From contig CABZXV010000003.1 in assembly GCA_902529785.1 (NCBI GenBank), positions 1 to 57,767 of the forward strand: 57,767 bases of DNA. The letters run 5' to 3'. This DNA is from an uncultured Pelagibacteraceae bacterium (GTDB lineage: Bacteria; Pseudomonadota; Alphaproteobacteria; Pelagibacterales; Pelagibacteraceae). This document shows, piece by piece, positions 47,299 to 56,954 of this stretch. The notes beneath the pieces are model-generated. The model made no database searches. It was not told where the DNA came from and saw only the letters and a program-made list of their open reading frames with translations. Each line of letters begins with the position of its first letter. The stretch's first letter is position 1. The translations under genes were made by a program, and so were the position numbers.

Positions 47299-49637
47299 TA
47301 TGATCTAACTTTAGTTTTCTTAGGATCGTAATGAGGAAATCCTACAATTTTAGCTGGAATTCTTTTTTGATGACCATCTATTTTTCCAATTTCAACTTCA
47401 TTTCCTATTTCTGAATGACCTACATCTATTCTGCACAAGGCAATATTTTTATTTAGTGTTGGTGAAATACACCCACTTGTAATCACTCCAACTTGAGATC
47501 TTCCAATGTGTACACAATCACCATGGTTTGCTTGTTCTTTACCAATCAATTCTAACCCGACTAATTTTTTTTGAGGATTTTCTTTTCTCTTAACAAGGTT
47601 TTCTCTTCCTATAAAATCTTCTGTTTTAGATTTTAAAGGCACCGAAAAACCAATTCCTGCTTCAAAGGGATCTTGTTGTCCGTCAAATTCATTACCAAAT
47701 AATATTAAACCAGCTTCAATTCTTAAAAGATCTAAAGCAGCAAAACCAGCAGGTATCAAATCTTCGTCTTTACCTGCTTCCATTACTTTATCCCAAACAG
47801 TTGGTGCATCGCTTGGGTGACACCAAATTTCGAAACCAAGTTCACCTGTATAACCTGTTCGTGAAACAATTAATGGTATTCCATTTAATTCTTCTAATCT
47901 ACAAATACTAAATCTAAACCATTCTAATTCAGATATAGAGGGCTGTGTAGGAGGTGTAAAAATTATTTTTTCTAAAATTTTTCTACTTTTTGGTCCTTGT
48001 AAAGATAGGTTATTTATTTGGTCTGTAGAATTTTTTACATGTACTTTATAATTTTTCTTTTTTGCTTGTTCTTTAAGCCATTCCCCACCATACTCATCTC
48101 CACAAACCCATCTAAAACCATGATCACTAAGTTTTAATAAAGTGCCATCATCAAACATAGTACCATTTTCATAGCACATTGCTGAATAAACAATTTGGCC
48201 TACTGAAAGTTTTTTAACATTTCGAGTCAAAGTGTAATTCATTAATTCTTCAGCATCAGGACCAAGAATTTCAAACTTTCTTAAAGAAGATAAATCAATT
48301 AAAACAGCTTTTTCTCTACAAGCATTATATTCGTTAATAACTCCATGTTTTGTGTAATCATTTGGTAACCAAAAACCTCTAGCATCAACAAAGTTTCTAG
48401 TTAGTTTTGAAGTTCTCTCATAAAACCCCGTGTTCCTTGTAAGTTTATTTTCTGAGTCTGTTTTCATTCTAAATCCATAAGACTTTGTAAATTCTTTACT
48501 TTTTTCATAAGTTCTAACAAAAATATCAGTAGGGTTCCATCCATTACAGCTATCTATATCACTAGGACAAGCTGTTGTCCCACATGTTAAATCTTTAAGT
48601 GCTTTAAAAATTACATAATCGCCTGGTCTTGCATATGACTCGTCAGAGGTTACTGAATTAAGACCTCCAGCAGATGTATTAAAGAAAAGATTTATCGCTT
48701 GCCAACCTTTTTTTTTCTCTACTCCATATTTTTCCATAGAGTCATTTAAATTATCAGAACAATTTGCATGTCCAAAATATCCCGAGTCTTCATAGTATTT
48801 TGAAGTACAAGCTAAGTTGAACGTATCGTGTATACCAACAGTATCTCTTATCACCTCTATTAAAGGTTCATGATCAGTGTCATAAAATTTTGAATATAGG
48901 CCTGGACCAGGAAAAGTGTGACCCATAAAAGTTCTAGTTGTTTGCCAATCAAGACCTCTCTCTAAACCTTTTTCTAATTTAGCTGTATCATATGCCACAA
49001 AGTCTGAACACTGTCTTCCTGTTGGTGTTATAATTTGAATATAATCACCAGCTTTGACTTGATAGCCAGTTGCAGTTTTTCTATCAATATTTATTTCATG
49101 ATCTGGATCATAAATTGGATCTGGTATTAATGAAAATTCTTTGTCATTATTTTTAATTTTAGCTCTTTTTATGATTATTGTTAAATCTGATGGTGGATTT
49201 TGATCATGAACAAGCATGTCATCTGCAGGTGCTGCAAATATGCAATAACATTTATCTTTAGATTTCAAATTAATCTTTTCACCAGCTTTAGTATTTTTGT
49301 CAAATAATATAGCTGACTTAGCTTTTTCAATTTTTAAATTTCTTTTGTTTAATTGAAGTAAAGCCTGCATAGAACTTTCATCTTTTTTAAAAAGTATTTT
49401 TTTTATTTCAGAAGAATTTTTATTTTCTTTTAAATTTAAAAGAGCTAATTCTGAGTTTCCGTCTTTATCAAAAGAATTGATTTCACAGATTTGATTTCCT
49501 TCATTATTAATTATTTGAATTTCGTCATCAGGAAAAATTTGAATTCCAGTAATTCCACCTGCATTGACAATATATCTTTCAACTCCAGGTGGTAGTACAT
49601 TTAAACCTGGTTCTTTTATAGCTAAACTAGTTTGCAT
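47298..49637 (-). CDS. tdm: DUF1989-GcvT fusion, trimethylamine N-oxide demethylase (Tdm)-like
   Basis: N-terminal urea-carboxylase-associated domain (YQVKAGDYIQIITPTGRQCSDFVAYD...GTTACPSDIDSCNGWNPTDI) and C-terminal GcvT fold; adjacent to TmoX/W/V and Tmm-like genes. Confidence 0.85.
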   Translation of the reverse strand: MQTSLAIKEPGLNVLPPGVERYIVNAGGITGIQIFPDDEIQIINNEGNQICEINSFDKDGNSELALLNLKENKNSSEIKKILFKKDESSMQALLQLNKRNLKIEKAKSAILFDKNTKAGEKINLKSKDKCYCIFAAPADDMLVHDQNPPSDLTIIIKRAKIKNNDKEFSLIPDPIYDPDHEINIDRKTATGYQVKAGDYIQIITPTGRQCSDFVAYDTAKLEKGLERGLDWQTTRTFMGHTFPGPGLYSKFYDTDHEPLIEVIRDTVGIHDTFNLACTSKYYEDSGYFGHANCSDNLNDSMEKYGVEKKKGWQAINLFFNTSAGGLNSVTSDESYARPGDYVIFKALKDLTCGTTACPSDIDSCNGWNPTDIFVRTYEKSKEFTKSYGFRMKTDSENKLTRNTGFYERTSKLTRNFVDARGFWLPNDYTKHGVINEYNACREKAVLIDLSSLRKFEILGPDAEELMNYTLTRNVKKLSVGQIVYSAMCYENGTMFDDGTLLKLSDHGFRWVCGDEYGGEWLKEQAKKKNYKVHVKNSTDQINNLSLQGPKSRKILEKIIFTPPTQPSISELEWFRFSICRLEELNGIPLIVSRTGYTGELGFEIWCHPSDAPTVWDKVMEAGKDEDLIPAGFAALDLLRIEAGLILFGNEFDGQQDPFEAGIGFSVPLKSKTEDFIGRENLVKRKENPQKKLVGLELIGKEQANHGDCVHIGRSQVGVITSGCISPTLNKNIALCRIDVGHSEIGNEVEIGKIDGHQKRIPAKIVGFPHYDPKKTKVRS

Positions 49638-49724
49638 ATATAATTTAAATATGCCTAAATTATATTAAAGTATCAATAAATTTATATATAAATTTTATAT
49701 ATACATTTGTATCTATTTTGCTTG

Positions 49725-49753
49725 TTGACTGTCTCTTTAATAGAGCAGATAAT
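49725..49753 (+). promoter_or_regulatory. Putative sigma70-type promoter of tmoX-like gene
   Basis: TTGACT (49725-49730), 17-nt spacer, GATAAT (49748-49753); SD AAGGAAAGGGG before ATG 49785. Confidence 0.65.
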
Positions 49754-49784
49754 TTACTTCTTAATATTAAGGAAAGGGGAAATA

Positions 49785-50732
49785 ATGAGAAAAATAATAT
49801 CTCTACTATCAGCTTTAGTGATTTCTCTTGTAAGTTTTGCAGGAATTTCTAACGCAGCAGATAGTAAAAAACCGATTGTTATCCCAACTCATAACTGGTC
49901 AAGCCAAATTGTAATGGCATATGTTATTGGTGGAATTTTTGAAAGCATGGGTAACAATGTAAAATATGTAAATGCTGACTCACAGGCAGTATACGAGTCA
50001 ATTAGAATTGGTGACGTAACTATATCTCACGAAGTGTGGGAATCTGCTTTTGGTAAATCATTCACAACTGCTTTGGATAAAGGTGGTTTATTAGATATGG
50101 GTGATCACGAAGCAAGAACTCTTGAAGATATGGGTTATCCAAACTGGGTTGTAGAAAAAGGCTTATGCCCAGGTCTACCTGATTGGACTGCTTTAAAAAA
50201 TCCAGATTGTGCAAAAAACTTTACAACACCTGACTCTCCAGATGGAAAAGGAAGAATGTTGGAAGGACCACAAACTTGGCATGGAGATTTAATACCTCAA
50301 AGAGTTGATGCTCTTGGTTTAGGAGATCTATGGTGGGTTAAATTTGCTGGTAGTGCAGATGCATTATGGGCTGAATTAGCAGCAGCTAAAAAAGAAGGAA
50401 GAGGAACTATCATATTTAACTGGACACCAAACTTTACAGATGGTGCTGGTTTTACTTTCATCGACTTTCCTCCATACACAGCTGGTTGTAGACCAGAGGA
50501 TGGTGGAGATGGAAAATGTGGTTCTCCAGATGGATATTTGAAAAAAGCAGCGCATGAAGATTTTCCAAAAACTCATCCTGCAGCAGCTAAGGCGTTTCAA
50601 AAACTTTCTTTCTCTACAAGTCAAATTGGTGCAATGGCAGCTTTAGTTGACGTTGACAAAATGACTCATGAAGATGCAGCTAAAAAATGGTTAGCTGACA
50701 ACAAGAGTGTTTGGCAAGCGTTTACAAAATAA
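49785..50732 (+). CDS. tmoX: TMAO/glycine betaine-type ABC substrate-binding protein (TmoX/OpuAC family)
   Basis: Signal peptide MRKIISLLSALVISLVSFAGISNA; VIPTHNWSSQIVMAYVIGGIFESMG; start moved from ORF-track 49707 to 49785 (SD and signal peptide). Confidence 0.85.
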   Translation: MRKIISLLSALVISLVSFAGISNAADSKKPIVIPTHNWSSQIVMAYVIGGIFESMGNNVKYVNADSQAVYESIRIGDVTISHEVWESAFGKSFTTALDKGGLLDMGDHEARTLEDMGYPNWVVEKGLCPGLPDWTALKNPDCAKNFTTPDSPDGKGRMLEGPQTWHGDLIPQRVDALGLGDLWWVKFAGSADALWAELAAAKKEGRGTIIFNWTPNFTDGAGFTFIDFPPYTAGCRPEDGGDGKCGSPDGYLKKAAHEDFPKTHPAAAKAFQKLSFSTSQIGAMAALVDVDKMTHEDAAKKWLADNKSVWQAFTK

Positions 50733-50753
50733 GCTTTAAAAACTAAAAATTAA

Positions 50754-50787
50754 ATCTCTCCCAACTATGTTGGGGGAGATTTTTTTT
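50754..50787 (+). terminator. Rho-independent terminator after tmoX
   Basis: ATCTCTCCCAAC-TAT-GTTGGGGGAGAT stem-loop followed by a T-run. Confidence 0.88.
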
Positions 50788-50802
50788 AACAAAAACTAAT
50801 AA

Positions 50803-51267
50803 GTGATGATCAAATTATTTTATTTTATATTTTTTAGCTTTATTGCCATTAATAATGTTTTTGCAAAAAATATTAATATAAATGAAGATCTTAATTTAGA
50901 ATTTAATTGTAAATTAGAAAAAAAAATAATCAAAAACTCTGAATATAATTACAAAACGTTTTTAGCGGAAGAAGTTGATGAACAGAATTTAAATTCTTTA
51001 AAATTATATACTAATCAACCAAGTACTTTGATGGTTAATGGATTGTCAGATTTTTTCTCACAAAATTCAAATTTTGATGTGAAAATAGTAAACAAAGATG
51101 TGGTTTTATTTAAAGCATTTAATAAAGAAAAAAGTTATTCAGAATCTGCAATAATTACTAGAAAAACTGGAGAATTAATTCACGAAATAACCAAGAACAT
51201 TAACAGCGAAAATTCAGAAAAATATATAACTATTTATTATTGCAAAAATAAAACAAAAAATGCCTAA
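50803..51267 (+). CDS. Secreted hypothetical protein
   Basis: 154 aa with N-terminal signal peptide (LFYFIFFSFIAINNVFAK); family not recognised. Confidence 0.6.
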   Translation: MMIKLFYFIFFSFIAINNVFAKNININEDLNLEFNCKLEKKIIKNSEYNYKTFLAEEVDEQNLNSLKLYTNQPSTLMVNGLSDFFSQNSNFDVKIVNKDVVLFKAFNKEKSYSESAIITRKTGELIHEITKNINSENSEKYITIYYCKNKTKNA

Positions 51268-51298
51268 TTTTTTTTTCATAAATAATGTGTAAAATGAA

Positions 51299-51679
51299 AT
51301 GATGAAAAGACTATTATTTTGCATCCTTTTTTACCTTTTAGCAGTGTCAATTGCCCAGGCAAGAAGCACAGGTTGTAAAGAAGGAAACTGTGAAAATGGT
51401 TATGGTAAATGGATTTATACAGACAAAACAACCTATGAAGGTGAGTGGGTTGCAACCAAAAAACATGGTCAAGGAGTAGAAACCTGGCCTAACGGATATA
51501 TTTACAAAGGCGAATTTAAAAATAGTGAATGGAGTGGTGTTGGAACTTTATTTTTTCCCGATGGCTCAACTTATGAAGGGGAATGGGCCAAGGGATTTAT
51601 GAATGGTAAAGGAACTTTTACTTGGTCTGATGGAAAACAAAAAACTGGTATTTGGAAAAATGGAAAACTACAAGAGTAA
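51299..51679 (+). CDS. Secreted MORN-repeat protein
   Basis: Signal peptide and GYGKWIYTDKTTYEGEWVATKKHGQGVETWPNGYIYKGEFKNSEWSGVGTLFFPDGSTYEGEW MORN repeats. Confidence 0.85.
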   Translation: MMKRLLFCILFYLLAVSIAQARSTGCKEGNCENGYGKWIYTDKTTYEGEWVATKKHGQGVETWPNGYIYKGEFKNSEWSGVGTLFFPDGSTYEGEWAKGFMNGKGTFTWSDGKQKTGIWKNGKLQE

Positions 51680-52205
51680 TTTTAAGGAATTACCAGAACC
51701 TATCAAACAGTTTGGTGGGCTAATAGGAATTATAGTTATTATATTACTAACTTTTTTTATCTTAAATAAAATATTTGGTGAGGGTGACGAGTTGGTTGCT
51801 AAAATGAAAATAGAAGAAGAAAGAATTGCTCAAGAGAGAAAATTAAATAAATTAATCTCAAGTCTTCCATCAGGAATTTTAGTTTCTTTTGATGGTACAG
51901 ATCATTTTAAATTATCAGATGAATTATACGAAGCGGTTTGTAAAGCAACAAAACTTATTCCTCAACGTGCAATTATGGGAGCAAATTTCTTAAACTTTAG
52001 AGCACACGAAATTTACACCATTAATGGCAATAAGATAGATGAAACGTTCGTTAAATGGGATAAAGAAAAAAATAAATGCTTTGCAGGTTTTGTGGTTAGT
52101 GGAAATAATGTTGGAGTAGATGAAACTATTTCTGTAAGTGGAGAGGCTTTAAGTTTTTTAAGCACAGGAATTGATACAAGAGTTTATTTTATTAAAAATT
52201 TTTAG
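51660..52205 (+). CDS. Membrane-anchored hypothetical protein
   Basis: Probable start at ATG 51660 (MENYKSNFKELPEP...), overlapping the MORN gene by 20 nt; one TM helix (IGIIVIILLTFFILNKI). Confidence 0.6.
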   Translation: MENYKSNFKELPEPIKQFGGLIGIIVIILLTFFILNKIFGEGDELVAKMKIEEERIAQERKLNKLISSLPSGILVSFDGTDHFKLSDELYEAVCKATKLIPQRAIMGANFLNFRAHEIYTINGNKIDETFVKWDKEKNKCFAGFVVSGNNVGVDETISVSGEALSFLSTGIDTRVYFIKNF

Positions 52206-52271
52206 GGAGGAAATTTAACAAATTTAAGAGATTTTATTTTATCTTAATTTCGTATAACCTTATTATAATTT

Positions 52272-53303
52272 ATGTCTGAACCAGTAATTAAATGTGAATC
52301 TGTTTATAAGATATTTGGCGAAAATGCTGAAACTATGCTTAAGGAAGCGAATGGCAATGTAGACGCAAAAACTTTTCAGGAAAATGGATGTATAGTTGGG
52401 GTTAATAATGCCTCATTTGAGGTATCCAAAGGAGAAATGTTGGTCGTAATGGGACTTTCAGGTTCAGGTAAGTCTACACTGTTAAGATGTATATCGAGAT
52501 TAACAGATGCAACAGGTGGAAAAATCTTCATTGAAGGTCAAGATCTATTAAATTTAAATAATAAAGAATTGATCGATCTAAGAAGAAATAAGATGGGAAT
52601 GGTTTTTCAAAGTTTTGCGCTTCTTCCCCATAAAACAGTTGTCGAAAATATAGCTTTTCCTTTGCAAATTAAGGGTATTAATACGGGGGAGAGCATCAAT
52701 AAAGCAATGGATATGGTCAAACTAGTTGGTCTTGATGGAAGAGAAAACTATTTTCCGCGTGAATTGTCTGGAGGACAACAACAGAGAGTAGGTATTGCTA
52801 GATCATTGGCAGTTGAGCCAGATATTTGGTTTTTAGATGAACCTTTTTCAGCGCTGGATCCGTTAATCCGAAAAGAGATGCAAGATGAATTCTTAAGACT
52901 ACAAGAAAAGCTACAAAAAACAATTATGTTTATAACCCATGATTTTGATGAAGCTCTTAAACTTGCCGATCGAATTGCAATTATGAAAGATGGAGTTATT
53001 GAACAATTAGATACTCCTGCAAATATAGTTTTAAATCCTGCAACAGAATATGTAAGAAAATTTACTGAAGAAGTTCCTAGAGAAAAAGTTTTATTAATTG
53101 AAGATGTAATGGACTCTTCAACTACAGAAAATATAGGTGATTTAAAAGTTTTAAGAGACGAAATAATTGAAAATGTGGCAGAAAAAATATTAACACAAGA
53201 GAAGACTGTAGCTGTAATAGATAACAATAATAATATTGTAGGATCTATTAATCCAACAAAAATTATTAATACAGTTTTTGGAGGAAGAAAAAATAATAAT
53301 TAA
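52272..53303 (+). CDS. tmoW: ABC ATPase, ProV/OpuAA family, TmoW-like
   Basis: MGLSGSGKSTLLRCISRL, LSGGQQQRVGIARSLA, WFLDEPFSALD; followed by fused permease. Confidence 0.87.
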   Translation: MSEPVIKCESVYKIFGENAETMLKEANGNVDAKTFQENGCIVGVNNASFEVSKGEMLVVMGLSGSGKSTLLRCISRLTDATGGKIFIEGQDLLNLNNKELIDLRRNKMGMVFQSFALLPHKTVVENIAFPLQIKGINTGESINKAMDMVKLVGLDGRENYFPRELSGGQQQRVGIARSLAVEPDIWFLDEPFSALDPLIRKEMQDEFLRLQEKLQKTIMFITHDFDEALKLADRIAIMKDGVIEQLDTPANIVLNPATEYVRKFTEEVPREKVLLIEDVMDSSTTENIGDLKVLRDEIIENVAEKILTQEKTVAVIDNNNNIVGSINPTKIINTVFGGRKNNN

Positions 53304-53306
53304 ATT

Positions 53307-55460
53307 ATGGAAATTCTAAAAAAATATCCAAAATTATTTCAATGGTTATTTTTATTAATAGTATTTTTCGCTTTATGTTTTGCAATTGATGTACCTGAAA
53401 CTTATAAATTTATTAGAGGGCAAGCTGAATTTGTAAAAGACCCCAATCAAAGCACCTTTGTTTTTTTAGGAAAAGAAGTGAGGTATTACGCTTTTGATGT
53501 TTTTTGGAGACTGCCTCCTTTACTTGGTTGGTTACCAATTTGGATAAATGATTCATTATTCTTCTTAATGAATGATTGGATGCCAATGGAGTTTTGGAAC
53601 GAAGATACTCAAGAATATAAAACTAGACCTTTAGTTTTACAAATTACTAGAAACTTAACTGCCTTTATGACTTTTCTAATAGAATTAATTAGAGAGATTT
53701 TACTTGGTGGGCTTGAAACTATTGTAGCATTTACAAGTTGGGATTGGATTGATGCTAATCCTTGGGCAGAATTACCTGGTTTACCATGGACTATTGTTGC
53801 TGCAGGCTCTGCAATACTCGCTTATAAGTTAGGTGGTAGAGGGTTGGCTATTTTTGCTGGTTTAGCAATGACTTATATTTCTATTTTTGGTCAGTGGAAA
53901 CCATCAATGCAGACATTATCTTTTATTTTAGTTGCAGCACCACTATCTTTTATATTTGGATTAAGTCTTGGTATTGCTGCCTTTAAGAGTAAAAGAGTTG
54001 AAAAAGCTTTATACCCAATACTTTTAGTCATGCAAACAATGCCTCAGTACGCTGTGTTAGTTCCTGCTCTTGTACTTTTTGGAGTTGGGGATCACGCAGC
54101 AGTAATTATAACAATGATTGTAGCTGTACCTCCTATGATATTATTGACCTTATTAGGATTAAGAGCTGTTCCACCAGAGGTTATTGAAGCTGGTAGAATG
54201 AGTGGATGCAATAATTGGCAACTAATGTTCAAAGTTTTAATTCCAACAGCAAGAAGAGATATTTTGATCGGAGTTAACCAAGTTATAATGGTTTGTTTTT
54301 CTATGGCTGTTATCTCCGCTTTTATTGGAGCAAAAGGTTTAGGATTTAATTTATTGTTAGCTTTAAATCAGTTAAATATTGGATTAGCTTTGGAAGCAGG
54401 ACTTTGTATTAGTTTGATTGCAATTCTATTAGATAAAATGTCCTTGGCTTGGGCAAATAAACAAGTTGATTATTTTGGGAATCTAAATTTTTTCCAAAGG
54501 AATAAAAACTCATTATTTTTTGGACTAATAATGATTGTAGGAATTGCGTTAGCGTATTTTGGATCTGTTTATTTTAAAGGTGGATATAATTATTTATTTG
54601 AAGTTCCACATAATAAAGGGATATCAACTGCTGATTTTTGGAACAAAGGAGTTGACTGGATATTTGATACATTTTTTGTTTACATAAAAGCATTTAATAC
54701 GTGGTTAATTGTTGAGGTACTTCAGCCAATGAGAGCTTTATATTTAAGAATGCCAGCGATAGCCACAATAGTATTAGTAGTTGGAGCGGGATATTTGATT
54801 GGTGGCATAAGATCAGCTTTAGTAGTTTGTGGTTTGACTTTATTTATAGCATTAAGTCCTTGGTGGGATAGAGCTTTAGTAACAACTTATATGGCAACAT
54901 TTGGCGTGATTGTATCATGTATTATTGGATTTACAGTTGGAACTTTATGTTTTCAAAATAAACACTCTACAAAATTTATGTTAAACGTATGTGATATTTT
55001 TCAAACCTTTCCATCATTTGTATATTTAATTCCTGTAATGATGCTATTTGGTATAACTGATACTTCTGTTCTTATAGCGGTAATAGTTTATGCGACTATA
55101 CCCGCAACGAGATATACAATAGAAGGACTTAGAAGTGTTCCGTCTGGTTTACATGATGCTGCAACGATGTCAGGGGTAACAAAATTTCAAAGATTATTTA
55201 AGATAGAGTTTCCTTTAGCATTCCCACATATGATGTTGGGACTTAATCAAACTATAGTTTTTGCTTTATTTATGGTGATTATAGGGGCATTTATAGGCAC
55301 TGAGGATTTAGGACAATACATTTTAAAAGCTTTGTCTGACAAAAAAGGTGCGGGTATTGGATTAACATTAGGAATATGTGTTGCTTTCATAGGTTTAATT
55401 TTTGATAATTTAATAAGAACTTGGGTTGATAAAAGAAAAAAACATTTAGGTATAGATTAA
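53307..55460 (+). CDS. tmoV: Tandem-fused ABC permease, TmoV-like
   Basis: 717 aa with two BPD_transp_1 cores (EAGRMSGCNNWQLMFKVLIPTARRD and DAATMSGVTKFQRLFKIEFPLAFPH). Confidence 0.87.
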   Translation: MEILKKYPKLFQWLFLLIVFFALCFAIDVPETYKFIRGQAEFVKDPNQSTFVFLGKEVRYYAFDVFWRLPPLLGWLPIWINDSLFFLMNDWMPMEFWNEDTQEYKTRPLVLQITRNLTAFMTFLIELIREILLGGLETIVAFTSWDWIDANPWAELPGLPWTIVAAGSAILAYKLGGRGLAIFAGLAMTYISIFGQWKPSMQTLSFILVAAPLSFIFGLSLGIAAFKSKRVEKALYPILLVMQTMPQYAVLVPALVLFGVGDHAAVIITMIVAVPPMILLTLLGLRAVPPEVIEAGRMSGCNNWQLMFKVLIPTARRDILIGVNQVIMVCFSMAVISAFIGAKGLGFNLLLALNQLNIGLALEAGLCISLIAILLDKMSLAWANKQVDYFGNLNFFQRNKNSLFFGLIMIVGIALAYFGSVYFKGGYNYLFEVPHNKGISTADFWNKGVDWIFDTFFVYIKAFNTWLIVEVLQPMRALYLRMPAIATIVLVVGAGYLIGGIRSALVVCGLTLFIALSPWWDRALVTTYMATFGVIVSCIIGFTVGTLCFQNKHSTKFMLNVCDIFQTFPSFVYLIPVMMLFGITDTSVLIAVIVYATIPATRYTIEGLRSVPSGLHDAATMSGVTKFQRLFKIEFPLAFPHMMLGLNQTIVFALFMVIIGAFIGTEDLGQYILKALSDKKGAGIGLTLGICVAFIGLIFDNLIRTWVDKRKKHLGID

Positions 55461-55464
55461 AATT

Positions 55465-56946
55465 GTGAAAAAGTTTCTTCTTGCTATTGACCAAGGCACA
55501 ACATCTTCAAGAGCAATTTTATTTGATTTAAAAGGTAATATAAAATTCACATCTCAATTCGAGTTTACTCAATATTTTCCAAAAAATGGATGGGTTGAGC
55601 ATAATCCAAACGAAATTTGGGCTTCTACTATTAAAGCTTTAAAAAATGTAATTAGAAAAGCTTCAACTTTAAAAGGTAAAATATTAAGTATTGGAATCAC
55701 AAATCAAAGAGAAACAACCATCCTGTGGAATAAAAAAACTGGCAAAGCAATTTATAATGCAATTGTTTGGCAAGATAGAAGAACACAAGAATATTGTGAA
55801 AAACTAAAAAAAAAAAAATATGAGAATACTTTTAGAAAAAAAACTGGATTATTTATTGATCCATATTTTTCGGCTACAAAAGTTAAATGGATCTTAGAGA
55901 ATGTAAAAATTTCAAAGAAACTTTTAAAATCTAGTAATTTACTCTTTGGAACAGTAGACACTTATTTAATTTGGAAGTTAACTAATGGAAAGCATCATTT
56001 AACTGATGCAACAAATGCAAGTAGGACAATGTTATTTAATATTAATAACAATAATTGGGACAAAGAAATTTTAAAAAAACTTAATATCCCAGAAAGTATT
56101 CTACCCGGTGTAAAAAATTCAGCAGATAATTTTGGAATAACAAATAAAAAAATAGTTGGATTTGAAATTCCTATATCTGCAGTTTTAGGTGATCAACAAG
56201 CTGCAGCTGTTGGTCAATCTTGTTTTGAAAAAGGCTCGATAAAAAGTACTTATGGAACAGGAGCGTTTGCCATAATGAATACAGGATCTAAAAAAATTTC
56301 CTCAAAAAATAAATTATTAACTACAATTTGCTATAGATTAAATGGAAAAAATACTTTTGCTCTCGAAGGCTCTATTTTTATTGCTGGGGCAGGAGTTCAA
56401 TGGTTAAGAGATAAGTTAAAGCTTATAAATTATGCTTATGATACTGAACAAATTGCTAAATCAAAAAAAAACAATGAAGGTGTCTATGTTGTGCCAGCTT
56501 TTAGTGGGATGGGAGCCCCATATTGGAGACCTGATGCAAGAGGAATAATTACAGGCTTAACCAGAGACAGTGATTGGAAAACTTTAGTAAGGGCAGTTAT
56601 AGAGTCTGTAGCATATCAAAGCTATGATCTTTTTAATGCAATGAGAAAAGATGGCTTAAAGCCAAATAAAATTAAAATTGATGGCGGAATGGTTGAAAAT
56701 AATTGGTTTTGTCAATTTTTAGCAAATATTATCAATGTTAAAACAGAAAGACCCAAAGTATTGGAGACCACAGCTCTTGGGGTTGCATTATTTGCGGGAT
56801 ACCAAATTGGTGTATTTAAATCATTAGATCAAATAAAAAAGAGAATATGGAAAAAAGATAAAATTTTCAAACCTAAATTAAGTTATATTGTCAGAAACAA
56901 ATTGTTGAATGGATGGAAGTTATCCGTCAAGAAAACTTTATTATAG
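55465..56946 (+). CDS. glpK: Glycerol kinase (GTG start)
   Basis: AIDQGTTSSRAILFD, WQDRRTQEYC, STYGTGAFAIMNTG, DGGMVENNWFCQFLANI. Confidence 0.95.
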   Translation: MKKFLLAIDQGTTSSRAILFDLKGNIKFTSQFEFTQYFPKNGWVEHNPNEIWASTIKALKNVIRKASTLKGKILSIGITNQRETTILWNKKTGKAIYNAIVWQDRRTQEYCEKLKKKKYENTFRKKTGLFIDPYFSATKVKWILENVKISKKLLKSSNLLFGTVDTYLIWKLTNGKHHLTDATNASRTMLFNINNNNWDKEILKKLNIPESILPGVKNSADNFGITNKKIVGFEIPISAVLGDQQAAAVGQSCFEKGSIKSTYGTGAFAIMNTGSKKISSKNKLLTTICYRLNGKNTFALEGSIFIAGAGVQWLRDKLKLINYAYDTEQIAKSKKNNEGVYVVPAFSGMGAPYWRPDARGIITGLTRDSDWKTLVRAVIESVAYQSYDLFNAMRKDGLKPNKIKIDGGMVENNWFCQFLANIINVKTERPKVLETTALGVALFAGYQIGVFKSLDQIKKRIWKKDKIFKPKLSYIVRNKLLNGWKLSVKKTLL

Positions 56947-56954
56947 AAAATTTA

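Noticed and set aside
49707-49784. 26-aa N-terminal extension of the tmoX ORF
   Set aside because: It would contain the TTGACT/GATAAT promoter, and the signal peptide and SD place the start at 49785.
51603-51659. Upstream start of the 200-aa ORF inside the MORN gene
   Set aside because: An ATG at 51660 gives a more plausible start with minimal overlap; the first 19 residues are out-of-frame MORN sequence.
52748-53227. 159-aa minus ORF antisense to tmoW
   Set aside because: Ser/Ile-rich antisense shadow of a strong ABC ATPase gene.
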